From positions 2,170,001-2,234,000 of the forward strand of contig JAPXFQ010000203.1 of NCBI GenBank assembly GCA_028564705.1: a stretch of 64,000 nucleotides of DNA, written 5' to 3'. Positions 50,506 to 62,970 of this stretch are shown here, one piece after another. A program made the position numbers and the translations under genes. The notes beneath the pieces were generated by a model. That model saw only the letters and a program-made list of their open reading frames with translations, had not been told where the DNA came from and searched no databases. The stretch comes from Apricaphanius iberus (lineage: Eukaryota; Chordata; Actinopteri; Cyprinodontiformes; Aphaniidae). The first letter of the stretch is position 1, and the number at the start of each line of letters is the position of its first letter.

Positions 50506-53500
50506 TCACCTTCAAAATTCCTTTTCTGCAGGGCATGTGTTGACTCGCTCTCATTGTACGTGCCATACAGCAATTCGCACCATGTGTATGTTGCACTGCA
50601 TTTGCTTTAAAAAAAAACTGTTTATCTTGGAGAATATACACCTTGTTAAAAAAACAAAAACATATTTCTAAATAGAGTCCAGTTATGTGCAATGTAAGCT
50701 TAGTTTAAATACAGATACTCTTGAGGGCCTCAGACGATTCTCAGAGAATATTAGTTAACAGTATCATCAAGAAACACACCAGGTAGGTTAGGAATAGCAT
50801 TGTATACAGTAGATGTTCGGAACAGGGTTAGATTACAAAACATCATCCCAAATCTCACAAACAATTCCTTAATCCATCATACATGCATGGAAAGATAGTG
50901 AAAGCTGCAAAAATACCAAATCATAAGTCATCCTTCTAGGCTGACAGAAGAAGAGCATCAATCAGGGGAGTTGCCATAAAGTCCATGCTAGTGCTAGAGG
51001 AGTTGCAGAGATCCTTGGCTCAGGTGGGGAAATATGTTAAAAGTACATCTACAAGAAAATTATACTTTTAGATATAAGCTTTTAATGTCTCAGAATGATA
51101 GAGGGAAAGTCCATTATATGTCACCAGAAGCACTCCATCCAATCTGACTGAGTTTGAGATGTATTGAAATGAAGGAATAAGCAAACATTTCAGTCTTCAG
51201 ACGTGCAATGCAAGGAGGGATTTATCCTGATCAACTTTCACTTGTTTTTGCAGCAATAGTTGCTTCTACAAAGTATTCACTCAGTGGGGATACATACAGA
51301 TATGTCCTGCACTTTGTTGCTCGTTCTATTCCATATATATATGTATGTATATACCGAACGACCCGAGCATTGTGCAATGCATGCGTTCTGTCACTTGTCT
51401 GTGCTGGTGCACCATAGACTCAACTCTAACCTCTTACAGCACTTATAAGCCATTAATAGTCAACATTACACAGAAAGAGAATTTTTCCCACATGAACCAA
51501 AAAAACAGCACTGCTTGAACTGTTGTTTGAGTTCTTCTGTGTGTATGTTAATGAAACGACAGTGTCCTATCTAATAGTGTAGCAGATTGGAAAGATATCT
51601 TTCCAAATCGTTGTTGAAATGCAATATGATTTATAAACAATTGTTTCCGGGGAAACTCAAACATGTGTAACACTCATGTGTACACACCTTTGGTGTTCAT
51701 GCTTCTTCTCAGACGCAGAGCCGTTGGCGTTTTGAAAACTGAGAAGTAAAAACAAAGCATCCTCTGAGAAGAGTGCATTTCAATCAGGTTGGTGGGCTGG
51801 TTTTTATTTCTCTGATTACCGCCTCTTACATTTGATAGCAAATCTTCTCTACAGTGACGGATGAAAATGGGAGTAATGGTGAGTAGAAAATGCAATCTGG
51901 ATGTCAGACAAGCGCTTGATTAACCACTTGCAGACGCGGCCTCTGAGTCAGGGCTTCGGCTATTGCCGGCTCACTTTTCCCTCTTCCCCTGATCTTTCAA
52001 ACATTACTGGTCTTGAGGTATTGATTTTTCATCCTTCTCAATATCCTCTTGCCTTTAATAGAATTTACACCAGACTATCAGCGTCTCTAGAATCCCCCCC
52101 ACACCTCCCCTTGTGGTGCTGCCAGCATCTTCTAAGCCACAAAGAGGGGCACACTCAAAGCTCATCCTTTCATCAGCTCATAGCTACCTGACTGAGAAGA
52201 CATGGAGCTTAAAAGCAAAGGTAAAAATGAGATTTGGGTTCCCAGGTGTTTGGACAAGACCCACAAGGACCACAGGTGAGCCAACAGCTGTTTCACTTCT
52301 GCTTTTTCAGGAAGACATGAGTAGAGAAAAAACTTACATAAAAAGAAACCATTGGAATGAGTTAGTAATTTCTGAAAATTTCCCAATGTGTATTTTAGAA
52401 GCAAATGAACACGTTTTTGGTTTTAGAGAACAAATGTAGACTAAAGGTATACTCTCATGTATTTCCTGCAAACTAAAATACATTTAAAGAAAAAAGAATA
52501 TATGAAAGGGACACTTTTGAGTAATCTAGATGATCTCAAATATGTATTTTATTTAAAAACATATTTTACAATTAATGATAATATTTTCCTAGTTTTATAA
52601 AAGACTAATTAAAATGTTTTGTCTTTTTCAGAACTCGATTTATCATCTCATTTTTAGAGGGAATAAAACCTGTTTTAAATGTTTTGTTGGACCCAATGAC
52701 TATTTTTTGGGTCCAGGGTTATTTGTCTTCACCCCATTCCATCACCAGCCTTTGGAAAACTTTGTGGCCACCTATTTTTTAAAACACAATTACACGGTTG
52801 AATGTTATATAAATGTATTCAATATTACTGTTGAGGACACATGATGATTTGATCCTTTTGTTGCTGCCACCCAAACTCAAAGAAATCATTTGTTTACCCT
52901 CCGGTTTTTACTTGTAAATGGATTATGTAAGAGATCAAAATAACAAACTAAACAACTAATGCTGAAAAACTCAAGATAACTTCAAATAAGTGTGCACACA
53001 TTTTATTAAAAGTGATACTTCCATCTGAAACAATGGATGAATAAAACATGTGCTAATTTGCCATTTTGTCATGATCCCATGCAAAATAGCAATCATCTTC
53101 CATATTGTCAGGCTAATAATTGCCGTAATCCAGGGCATTAGAAATGAGGCATGCAGTCGCAGGGGTTCTCAGAGAAGCTTGGAGCTGAGCCTGCAGCACT
53201 AGAGTGCTTCTGATGCAAGTGACAGCGTCGACTTGGTGACCTATAGCTGCTTTCCACAGGCACATCGATTTTTCTCCCACATTACAGATAATTGCTGGAT
53301 GCTGTGAATCCTATCCTCCCCGGGTAGCAGGGAGGGGCTTCTTTAGTATGTTGACACAGGAGTGGCTATCTGATTTGCGGAATGTGATATCCCAGGATCT
53401 CATTGATTGCCACTGACTTCTTTATACTTACTGCTTTTTCAATATGCATGCTTAACAGCTTGTTTTTATGCCTGGGTTAATAGTGGTCGGATGGCAAATA

Positions 53501-53529
53501 TATAATTGAGCACATGAAATTTCACTTCT
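50506..53529. other. Intergenic DNA upstream of ARHGAP6
   Basis: Short chance ORFs only. The GC-richer piece 53130-53350 adjoins the candidate enhancer. No transposon is identified. Confidence 0.4.
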
Positions 53530-53960
53530 AAATACCTTATTTAGCCTTTTAACTTGCTTAATTAATCATGAATAACTATCTACGAGGAAGTCTTTTGATT
53601 GCAAGAATGATAATTATCCTGATTGGTATTTTAGACAAATACAGCAAACTAAAGCACTGTAAGAAATTAGGCTGACAGCTTTTCATACATACATCTGCAG
53701 GCCTCAGTATATGCCAAGCTGCTGCTCTCATTAGATTAATATGCATTTTCCTGTTCTGCATGGAGTGACTCTCATCATTTTATGCAAATGACAGGATCTA
53801 GTGTTTGTTCTGCTTCATAAAGTAATGAAAAATTCACTTCCACTGCTGTAATGGACTTAAAATGAGCTAATTTTGGCTTTGACATTTTGTTTTATGTGCT
53901 CTGAAATATCGCTAGCTAATTAATTATAAATGCTAAACGCTGTGTTTTAGATATGCAAAA
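53530..53960. promoter_or_regulatory. Candidate developmental enhancer upstream of ARHGAP6
   Basis: Contains TTAATTAATCATGAATAA, GATTAATATGCAT, an exact POU octamer ATGCAAAT (53782-53789) overlapping a MEIS-type TGACAG, and CTAATTAATTATAAAT. This clustering of homeodomain, POU and MEIS sites without ORF or transposon features is typical of vertebrate conserved non-coding elements. The call is from motifs alone. Confidence 0.35.
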
Positions 53961-54310
53961 GTATTCATACCTATTGAATTTTTGCACAAGTTGTGGCATT
54001 ACATTTTATGTGACAAAGCCACATACATAATTACCATTATAAAAATGGTGTGGCAACCATTTGTATTATGCTCCCCCTTCACATTGACGTCACCCTGATG
54101 ACACAGTTCATATGATTAAACATAGTGGTGGCAGCATCATGCCTCATCAGCAGGAACAGGGATGCTGTTAAGAGGTGAGGAAAATGCACGGCATTAAATA
54201 AAACAGGTTAGAGGTTAATGCGAGAGGTAATCTGGATTTAAACTTCCAGCTTTGCAATGACCCTAAACATACAGCCAAAGTAAAGCGACATGTTAAAATC
54301 ATTGGTATGA
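53945..54310 (+). mobile_element. Tc1-like deletion derivative
   Basis: The left TIR CAAAAGTATTCATACCTATT is followed by AGTGGTGGCAGCATCATGCC and AATGACCCTAAACATACAGC from a plus-strand Tc1 transposase. Confidence 0.65.
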
Positions 54311-54339
54311 GAGAAGAAAAATATGTACACAGCAGTGAA

Positions 54340-54545
54340 CAGCATGGTGGCGCAGTTAGCACTGCTGTATTCTAGCAGGAAGAGTCTGAGTATAAATACT
54401 GGCCTAGGGAGTGTGAATATCCAAAACATGTTTGCTCTATGTTTTTCCGTGTTGCCCTGTAATGGACTAGTAACCTGTCGTCAGTGTACCGCGTCACCAC
54501 TGGAGATAAGTGCCAGCCCCTCTTGTGGATCCATGCAATCTGACC
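54340..54545 (-). mobile_element. Teleost SINE-like repeat with tRNA-like head
   Basis: GGTGGCGCAGTTAGCACTGC resembles a pol III A-box, and TGCCCTGTAATGGACTAGTA with GGAGATAAGTGCCAGCCCC is the body. It is the opposite orientation of the repeat at 8331-8584. The B-box is not convincing. Confidence 0.55.
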
Positions 54546-55399
54546 GGGCTTAAGCTGTTTTACATTGGTAACGATTTTAGTCCTAAGGTCTCAAACTACA
54601 GTCTGAGATCCACTCCTGAAATTTTTAGATGCATCCTTGCTCAAACAGATCTGATTAAAATGAATGGCCCATTATCGGGCCATTACTGAGAATCAGGCAT
54701 TTAACTTAGGTGTGGTGGACAAGATATACAATTAAAGTATTTTTTTAAAGTGGCTCTCAAGGGTTGGAATAGGAGATCCACAAAGCTGGTTGAGACAGAC
54801 ACTGGCAGCAAAACATGATACTAAACATATTGACAGAGGGGGCTAATTACTAATACAGGCCACACTTTCATTATTATTTGCACAAAAAATAAATAAAAAA
54901 TCTTTACAAGACATACTGTTGAAACCAGAAGTTTACATGCACTGCATAAAATGAGATATACGTTAAATTAGATTGATAGATTAAATTGTTTTAGGTTATT
55001 TAGAATTACTAAAATTAATGTTATTTGTTAAATGCCACAATATTAAGAGAGAATACGTCAGAATTTGAATTATTACTATTAGTACAACAACCACTACTAA
55101 TGTGTTAGAAATCAGAAGTGCACACACATTCCCTCAGTATTTGGTAGCATTGCCTTTGAACTGTATGACTTAGGTCAAACATTTGGGTATCCTTCCATCA
55201 CTTCTCATAATAGTTTGCTTGAATAGACTACATTTACTTTTTTAAGGCACAGTAAATCAGATGAATTTACAAGATGCATGGTTACCTTGTTTAAAATGAG
55301 CTATCCACCCACAGGCAGCAAGCAACACATTAAATCAACCGAGTTTAGAAACGCATCTTAAATCAAGCCTGTTGTAACCCAGAGATGGCATGCCTAACG

Positions 55400-55850
55400 T
55401 AATTCTTGACTGCAAACACAGTGCATGGTTATTGCTTTCTGCACATCCTCTGTTCCCGCTTTTGTTGTGACCTATGTGACACAGAAAAACAGGCCACCGA
55501 TGCAGCGTGCCCTGGCCCAGGGGCGAGCGCCGGGCCAAATGATTGGATGGATTCATGATGCAGTATTTCTCTCACAGAAAGGTTTACTTTAACCTCACAC
55601 TCCACTCTGTTTTGGCCATATGGCCGTGCTTAGCCACTGGACATCCAAACTGAGACGGTGTATGCATTTGGCACGGTGCTCAAGGTGCCCAGGATGGCAA
55701 TGCCAAATGTCTGAAAGTTGTATGCTTGCACTGCTCTTATTATGCAAACTAAACTTTCACTTGTCATCTATTGCTTTGTGTACTTGGCATGGGATGTGTT
55801 ATGCAAGCAACTCCATTTGCTTGCAGTAGCAGACACGTGCCTCACTTCAT
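55400..55850. promoter_or_regulatory. Candidate regulatory block with NFI-type half-sites
   Basis: Higher GC than its surroundings. TTTGGCACGG and GGCAATGCCAAA provide inverted NFI half-sites within 50 bp (about 55658-55710), and ATGCAAA-type sites follow. No transposon family is recognised. Confidence 0.25.
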
Positions 55851-57170
55851 AACTAATGGAAGACTGTGAATGCCATTCACGCATGAGAGAATCAGCATAG
55901 TATAATCCAGTGTCAGCAAACATGATGTTAAAATAGAATAGCTGTGGGATAAAGTTAAAAAGAGATGTGGAAATGTGGAAAACAAATCATATGATTTCAT
56001 GAGGTGTAGGTACATTTTGAAATGCTAAATTTCACATTGGCTATAATAAACGATGAAACAACAAATCTATCTGAGAACATACTAGAAATAAGCTACCTGA
56101 TGGTTACTGTGTAACATGGACCTAATTCTGTGGTTTATACAGGATTTGGTTCTGGCTCAGTTAGGGGTGACAGTTGGCAGGCAGACAGTGATAGAGTCTG
56201 GATTATGGCTGAGCTTAATTTCTAAGCTCTCATGGAGCATAAAACACATGGGATATTTAAAACTCTTTGTACTTTGGATAAGGAAATATTTGAGATATAA
56301 TTTTTTTTTGTGCAAAGCGGTGTTTACATGACTTGGTTCTGGCAGAGGTCAAGTGCACTTCAAACCCTCTCCAGAAAAGCATTAATGTGGAAAAATACCA
56401 TGGCTGAATTTTTCGTGAGAGTTTTGCCAATTGAGGTATAGCTTTAACCCAACACAGCCATCCATGGAAGTCCAGCTGTTCCACATTGATCCTGCTGTGT
56501 GTTTTCTGATGCACTGGCCCGGAATGTGATGTTATTTCATTACCAAGGCAGGAGCGACAAGCTCGGTCTCCTCCCTCAGGGCACTGGCCACTCACTTGGA
56601 CAGGGCCCGCTGCATGTAATAATAACTGGCTTAGTCAGATGCGGCTCAGTTGACTATTGAGTCAAAACCAAGCCACCAGAAACTGTATAGTCAGAAAAAA
56701 GAGAATGAGCGCTCATCAGTAAAGAAGGCCTGGACAGGAAAAACTGAAACAAGTTCTCCATCAGTCTTGAGTAGACTTTTCACCAACTATGGATCCAGAT
56801 GACAACGATCTTGGCATTTTTACAGTCATTCTGTAAGTAGACTGTTTTGTAATCAGTTATGGGCTATCGACTCAAATTAACGGCTCCTTGTATGAAGGTA
56901 CAAAGGTTAGTTTCTCTATGAAATGTAAGGGTTAAGATATGCATTATGAGCGATTTTATAATATTTATCTTTAAGCTTTGCATTTTATACACACAAAGGT
57001 CTTGAAATTAAGCATGAAGTATACTCTGACATATACAAGGATGTGAAAATAATTTAGAAACACCATTACATATTTTTATTAAGAAACTCACATATTGATG
57101 TCTAATGTATTTGTTTAATCTCGGAAAAAAATAAGTTTTTGAGAATAAACAATTTAGTTATTCCTGATCT
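55851..57170. other. Intergenic DNA, nothing certain
   Basis: A more GC-balanced piece at 56490-56660 might be regulatory; otherwise unremarkable. Confidence 0.35.
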
Positions 57171-57228
57171 GTATTGTTTGAATAATACAAAAAGAAAAAT
57201 ATATATTGTTTTATTATTCAAACAATAC
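57171..57228. repeat. Perfect 17-bp inverted repeat
   Basis: GTATTGTTTGAATAATA at 57171-57187 is exactly inverted at 57212-57228 with an AT-rich loop of 24 nt. Confidence 0.6.
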
Positions 57229-58399
57229 AAATCTGGAACAATATCTCACAAGTGCAAAAGTGACTCTTTTGGTTGAAACAACTTCAGTGAGAGCCTTCCT
57301 GTAGTTATCAATTACCTAGAGCTTTCTATTTCTTTATTGTCATCCAGTCAAAGATGGATACCTTAGACAGACAGATATTTTGGATCCTTATCATGGAAAT
57401 AGGATATATCATATATATAGGAGCTAGTCTAGTTAGTCTTTTTTTTTTAGAAATTGTCTCATATTTTTCTCAAATATCTGAAAAAATGGTTTAATTCATG
57501 GTGGATTCTGTAAGCTGACCAGAAACTGACAATGCCCTTTTCAGTTTCAGCTGCTATGAGATTATTTATGTGTGATTCTTTTTTGGTTTGTGACAAATTT
57601 TCCCCTTTGTTCTGGTGTCTACATGGTTCAGTGTTAGACTTGTCTATCTGTGAACTCTTTGGGAGATTTCAGTTTGACCTTTTTACTTATGTTAGAGCAA
57701 AATCTTCCTCTTATCACACATACCATGAAAAACTTGCTGTGTCGCCTTTTGATTGCGCAGGCCTACATTTTTGTATAGGCACACAAATTCTGAAGACCTC
57801 TCTTTTTTTCTCCCTTAAGTGTCCAGCTTTCTAGAAACAACAACCAGATGTTTAGTGTCAGAAAAATGGCAGTTCATCTCAAAGTGTTCAAAAATTAAAC
57901 AGTGACACTGTTTTCCTCTTTCACTGTCCAAGTGTGACGCAGGAGTCTCATTAGTGTTGAGTTGCAAATACTCTGCCCACTCGATATTTCTAATGTTAGA
58001 CTATGACAATACTGTGTTTTGGAAATATGGACAACAATTATTGTAGTCAACTTCTTTTGAGACAGGACCTAAATATCAGGACCAATAGGAGATAAAGCAT
58101 TTCATGTTAGGTAGGTTGTGCATTTAAAATACACTAAGAACCAAGAAATATCTATTTACAAGAGATAAAATTAAAAGCAATTGTGAATGACCATGTTCGT
58201 GACAGAGCCTCAGGCAGTACCACAATAATGACAATAATGGTTATGTGGCGGAAATCCCACCTTTGGCTTAAAATCACTTATGGAAACTATCACCATTGAA
58301 GATAGTTTTCCAAAATGTAACGATCCGCAATCTTCCAAACATTTTGGCTAGTAAAATGGACTAGTTTTGAGATCAATATTTTACATTCCTTTTGTAAGT

Positions 58400-58690
58400 A
58401 ATGGGCAATGCTGTTAATGTAGAAGGAATATATTCCCACAGCATAAATCTGCCACCTCAGTGCTTCTACTTAGGGATGGTGTGTTCAGGGTGATAGGACA
58501 TGTTAGATTTAGTTCACACATAGTGCTTGGCACCTGGAACAGAACCCCTGCTTCCGCATGTATACTGTGTCCTGTACACAGCTTGTGGCCAATTGCAAAT
58601 GCTATTTAAGATGGCTTTCATACCTGGTTGATAGGTTCTGATTTACTTTTTCTAATTTCAGATGATGATCTGAACAATACACAACTTGTC
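58400..58690 (-). mobile_element. Tc1-like fragment
   Basis: TTCCCACAGCATAAATCTGC, GGGATGGTGTGTTCAGGGTG and TACACAGCTTGTGGCCAATT are complementary to a Tc1 transposase. Confidence 0.55.
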
Positions 58691-59329
58691 TGGTATGTTC
58701 CTTGTTCAACATAGTGCTATTTGTTCATTAAACTTCTCAAGCAATTTTTTAGGGTTTTACAGAATTTATGACTTTATATTGATGAATTTATACTGACATT
58801 AACACTGTTCAATATTTTGCTTGAAAGCTGAAGGGAATTTGTGGTGCTGGGTTTAATTTAGGAGTATTTTGAAATGCTGAAAAAGTTAATTAAAAAATTG
58901 AGCATTTTCCCAGTGTATGAAATGGAAACACATTAAATACCTAGTTCCAAAGTGCATGGTTAAAAAATAGTGGTAGAATATTTTCCTCATTATGAGGTTT
59001 TATTCACCCCTAATTAGCTGTGAACTTCCACTAATGTAGTGAACATAATTAGCCGGTGTGCTAAAAGTTGAATTCAAAAAAACATAATCCGTTCAAAGCA
59101 CAGCATAACTCAGTTAGGTAACACTTGACTTCTTATTCCAATTAGTCTCACCAATGCTTATATCACAATTCTACTTCTTCTTCAGTTTAATTCACTGAAT
59201 AAATCAGCCACAGCTTTGGTATATTAGTTTCACACTGAGACTTTGGGATAGGTGAGCGCCTGAGGTTGCTCATGGGCAGATGTAGGATAACAAACGCACA
59301 CAAACAAACATCATTTAGAGGATCAGGTC

Positions 59330-60121
59330 TTTACAGTGTCCAAAAATGCATTGATATACACTAAGGTTTTTGACATTTTAAGACATTGCAACAACAAAAT
59401 TCATTGTTTTTAAGTAGAAAATAAATAAAAGATTATTTTTACTTTAAAAATCCGAAATTAGCAGGAACTTGTCTTCAGTCTCCTTTTACTTTCATACCCT
59501 TCATGCAATGTAGAGCAACCAATTGGCATCATTAGTCACATAATAAGTAAACAGAATAAAACATCTATATTATATAATCTAATCATAAATCAATTTTTGC
59601 TGTGAAGCCCTCCGAATTTTGTTAGAGAGCATTAATGACCAAATATCATCACATAGAAAACACAGCAGACATGTCATGGATTAAGTTGAGGAGAAGTAGG
59701 GTTAAATCAGGGTTAGGCTTTAAAACAATTTTTAACCCGCATCCATCATCTGAAAAGCGAAAGAGTGTACCCCATTTGCAAAACCATCAACACATGGCTG
59801 TCCACCCTTAATTAACAAGCTAGACAAGTAGAGTTGTAGTTAGAGAATCAGTCAAGAGGTCTATGGTAACTCTGCAGGCACTATGGATATACTCATCTCT
59901 ATTAGTGGTGCACTCTACAAATCCTATTTACAGTTTTCTTTGTGCCATATGACAAGTAGGACTAATTGCCTTACATGGAAAAATGTAAGTGTAGTGGAAA
60001 ACTAATACTGATCACAACCCTGAACACTATCACCTTTGTAAAATACGATGGCAACAGCACTGTGACATGGGGATACTTTTCCTTTGCAAGAAAGGAGGGA
60101 GCTAGTAACATTTAAGCAAAT

Positions 60122-60196
<75 letters not shown>

Positions 60197-60212
60197 TTTT
60201 GCAAGACACTGT
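59330..60212 (+). mobile_element. Tc1-like relic containing a TA microsatellite
   Basis: The ends TTTACAGTGTCCAAAAATGC and, inverted, TACAGTGTCTTGCAAAAGTA are related. Near the right end ACTGTGACATGGGGATACTT is transposase wording on the plus strand. Confidence 0.5.
60121..60195. repeat. TA microsatellite
   Basis: A TA run of about 75 bp with one interruption (AAATAT), inside the Tc1-like relic. Confidence 0.9.
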
Positions 60213-62589
60213 ATGAAAGATTATGTGTTTGAAATCTGATCTCATTCTATTTTTATAATCCATTTAATTTTGTCCTCTAATGTTCTCTAGCAGTAGTTTG
60301 GCAGTTGCCACTATGCCAAGGGTTTAGCATGTCCTTATTATATTTTAAGATAAGCAATGTGATCCAAAAGCAGTGTTGGCAAAATTTAAGCACTGCTGAG
60401 TTTAAATAGCCCAGTGTCCCAGAATATTTCAAATCAGCTGTTTTAAAAGGAACTTGAAAAAAAAATAGGATCAGCAGGACAGTAGGGTTTTATCGGTCAA
60501 AGCTTTAGCCATAGTCGCCTTAGATCACGCTTCCGTCTGACCCTAATATCCTCTGCCACTCATGCAGGCCTCTGGGCCGCATTCCCAAACAGACTAACCT
60601 AACCGTCCAGAATACGCTGAGTCTCTCAATCCTGCTGCCGTAAGACACTGTTTGCATTGGAATCAGATCACTGGACATGTTTTTCCAGTTTCCAGTGAAT
60701 CCTCCATGTCTTCTTTTCGTTCCTAAAACAGACGTTCCATTTTTCCTTCTAGGCATGTCTAATCTGCAGTGTGTTTGTTTCAGAATGTTATTAACTGATT
60801 TTTTTTACTTTTCAAATAATTGCATCAACTCACATCACAATTTTGCACCACCAATCTGCATCTTTTTCTATAACTGCAAACAAATCCAAGCTTGACTTTG
60901 AGTGGAAGTGACAACCTTCTTTATGCTGTGTATCACACTCAGCAAATGCACATTGACTCACTCTACAGATTCTTACATGTTGTGGCATTTTAGCATAAAG
61001 TGGTGCTAACCAGCTCTGTAAGCTTTTACTGTTCTTACTTGGAATTTCTATATTGAGGATGGACCTTTATTTAAATTTTACTTTAACTTTATCCCATCAG
61101 GTAACACTGTTTTTGATTGGACTGTTCCCTTTTATACAGTGCTTTAAGCGTAGATTCAAGCTGATTTTCAAAATTTCTCAACTGTCTTGACTTTAGGTTC
61201 TCATAATCAAAGTCTCCTTTTGATTGGGTAATTGGCTCAATTCAAACAAGTTACTTAGCAGAGGAAATAGCTTTAAAGATTGTGTTTGATGTCATGTTAT
61301 CTGAGGGTGTGTTTTGCTCCGCTCAGGATAAGAAGGAAGTTATTTGACTATTCTGAAACACTCCTTTTATCCAAACTGTCATAGACACATGAAAAATTAT
61401 AAATCTCCTTGTATCAAAGATGAGGTTAATTGTCCCTCTCTGTTTTCTTGAAAGCAGGGACAGATGTATGGTATTTAATCTATGATAGGTGACTCTCTGG
61501 GGCCGAGCACTTGTGATGATTCTTAATCTGATGATGGGATTTATGCATGATGTTCTCCCACTTATTGTTTCCATTTCCAAATCAGTAGCATATACATTTT
61601 GAAATAATATTAGATCAGGGGTTTAGTTAACCAAATATGTTCTGCATTTGTGTGTTTGAACCGAGAAAAAAAATTGAAGGCCGTTTGTCATTTTTGACGG
61701 ATTAGTATTCCACCTCTGACCACTTAGTGCAAGTGCACAGACATTTGCAACTTTGGCTAAAGTGGTGCTTAATTCCAGTCTTCAGTGTGGAAGCCATCTG
61801 TCAAAGGCAAAAATGCAAAAATTCATGAAATTAACCTGTGCAGCAATCCTACTGTTTGATTGTGGACAAATGGGTGCGTGTTTCAGTTCTATGTGGAGAA
61901 ACTTGTGAGATTGTAGGTTCAGGCTACAGTAGGTGAATGTTTCATTTTCAAGTTCAGTTGTGCAATTTCATTTTTTCCTTGGTCATCTTGTTTGGATTTT
62001 ATATTATTTAAAATGAATAAAAAAGATAAATATTGTTGAATAAGTTATATGAAAAAAAGACAAGTAAATTAAGATCATTATTGGATTCTGGGACCCCAGT
62101 CAGTCAAAATGCTCTGTATTAGACATGCCTAAATTAAATGAAGTTGGAGGGTTGGAGCTCCTTGACTGGTTTAAAGAATTTTTATTCAGCATGATAGAGA
62201 AATGATTTGGTATGATCTGTGTTTTTCAGTAAAAGTACATAGGATTGATACAAATAATTAGGACAAACTTAAAATGTAATTATTAAACTTTAATAAAGAC
62301 GGGTGTGGAGCTCATCTTTTTTCCCATCCATACCCACCAAATTTTTCCGGTTGAAAAAAAACAAACAAACTCCACACAGTTAGTTAAAGAGTAACAGATT
62401 GTTTTAATCACTGACAAAACAATTTATTCAAAAGGAAAAAAGAGCCAGTATATCAATAAAAACAGTCACTTGGCTTCCTGAAATATTCCATCAATGATTC
62501 CAAAAGCTCTCACTGTATTAAAGTATAGATTCATTTGGATTCTTGGAAAATAAGATGCTCATAATGCAACTGCCTTCAGAGTAATGCAA
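60213..62589. other. Intergenic DNA, nothing certain
   Basis: Contains a 78-codon minus-strand ORF (60756-60520) in a GC-richer patch, without a recognised family, and weak Tc1-like wording near 61690 and 61150. No gene can be supported. Confidence 0.35.
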
Positions 62590-62970
62590 CATTTATTCTT
62601 TTTTTCTATTGGCCAGCACTCACTGGGTGCTGCAAAACAATAAAAAAATGAAATGTTATTATTTGAGGTGGGGGATCAACTGCATATTAGCGGGAGTATA
62701 TATTTGGCGGTGGCGGTATCATGCAGTGGGGATGCTTTCTGCAGTAGTGATGAGTAAACTGATGAAAGCAAGCTACAATCATTGGTGGTTGGGAAGTTAG
62801 ATGCAGGCAAATACAGTCTGAAAGAAAATCTGTTAGGGGCCGCAGAACAATGGAGATGTTCGTCTTCAGCAGGATAGTGACGGTAATCATACAACTAGAT
62901 CTAATGTGGGCTGGCTTAGATTGAAGCAGCAAAGTTGAGTCACAGCTAAGATCTAAATTCAACTAAGAAT
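62590..62970 (+). mobile_element. Tc1-like fragment
   Basis: GGCGGTGGCGGTATCATGCA, GTGGGGATGCTTTCTGCAG and CTTCAGCAGGATAGTGACGG are plus-strand Tc1 transposase wording, out of frame. Confidence 0.6.

Noticed and set aside
54340..54420. A tRNA-like stretch GGTGGCGCAGTTAGCACTGC
   Set aside because: No cloverleaf or good B-box; it is the head of a SINE-like teleost repeat.
60520..60756. A 78-codon minus-strand ORF in a GC-richer patch
   Set aside because: No family recognised and no supporting splice sites or neighbours.
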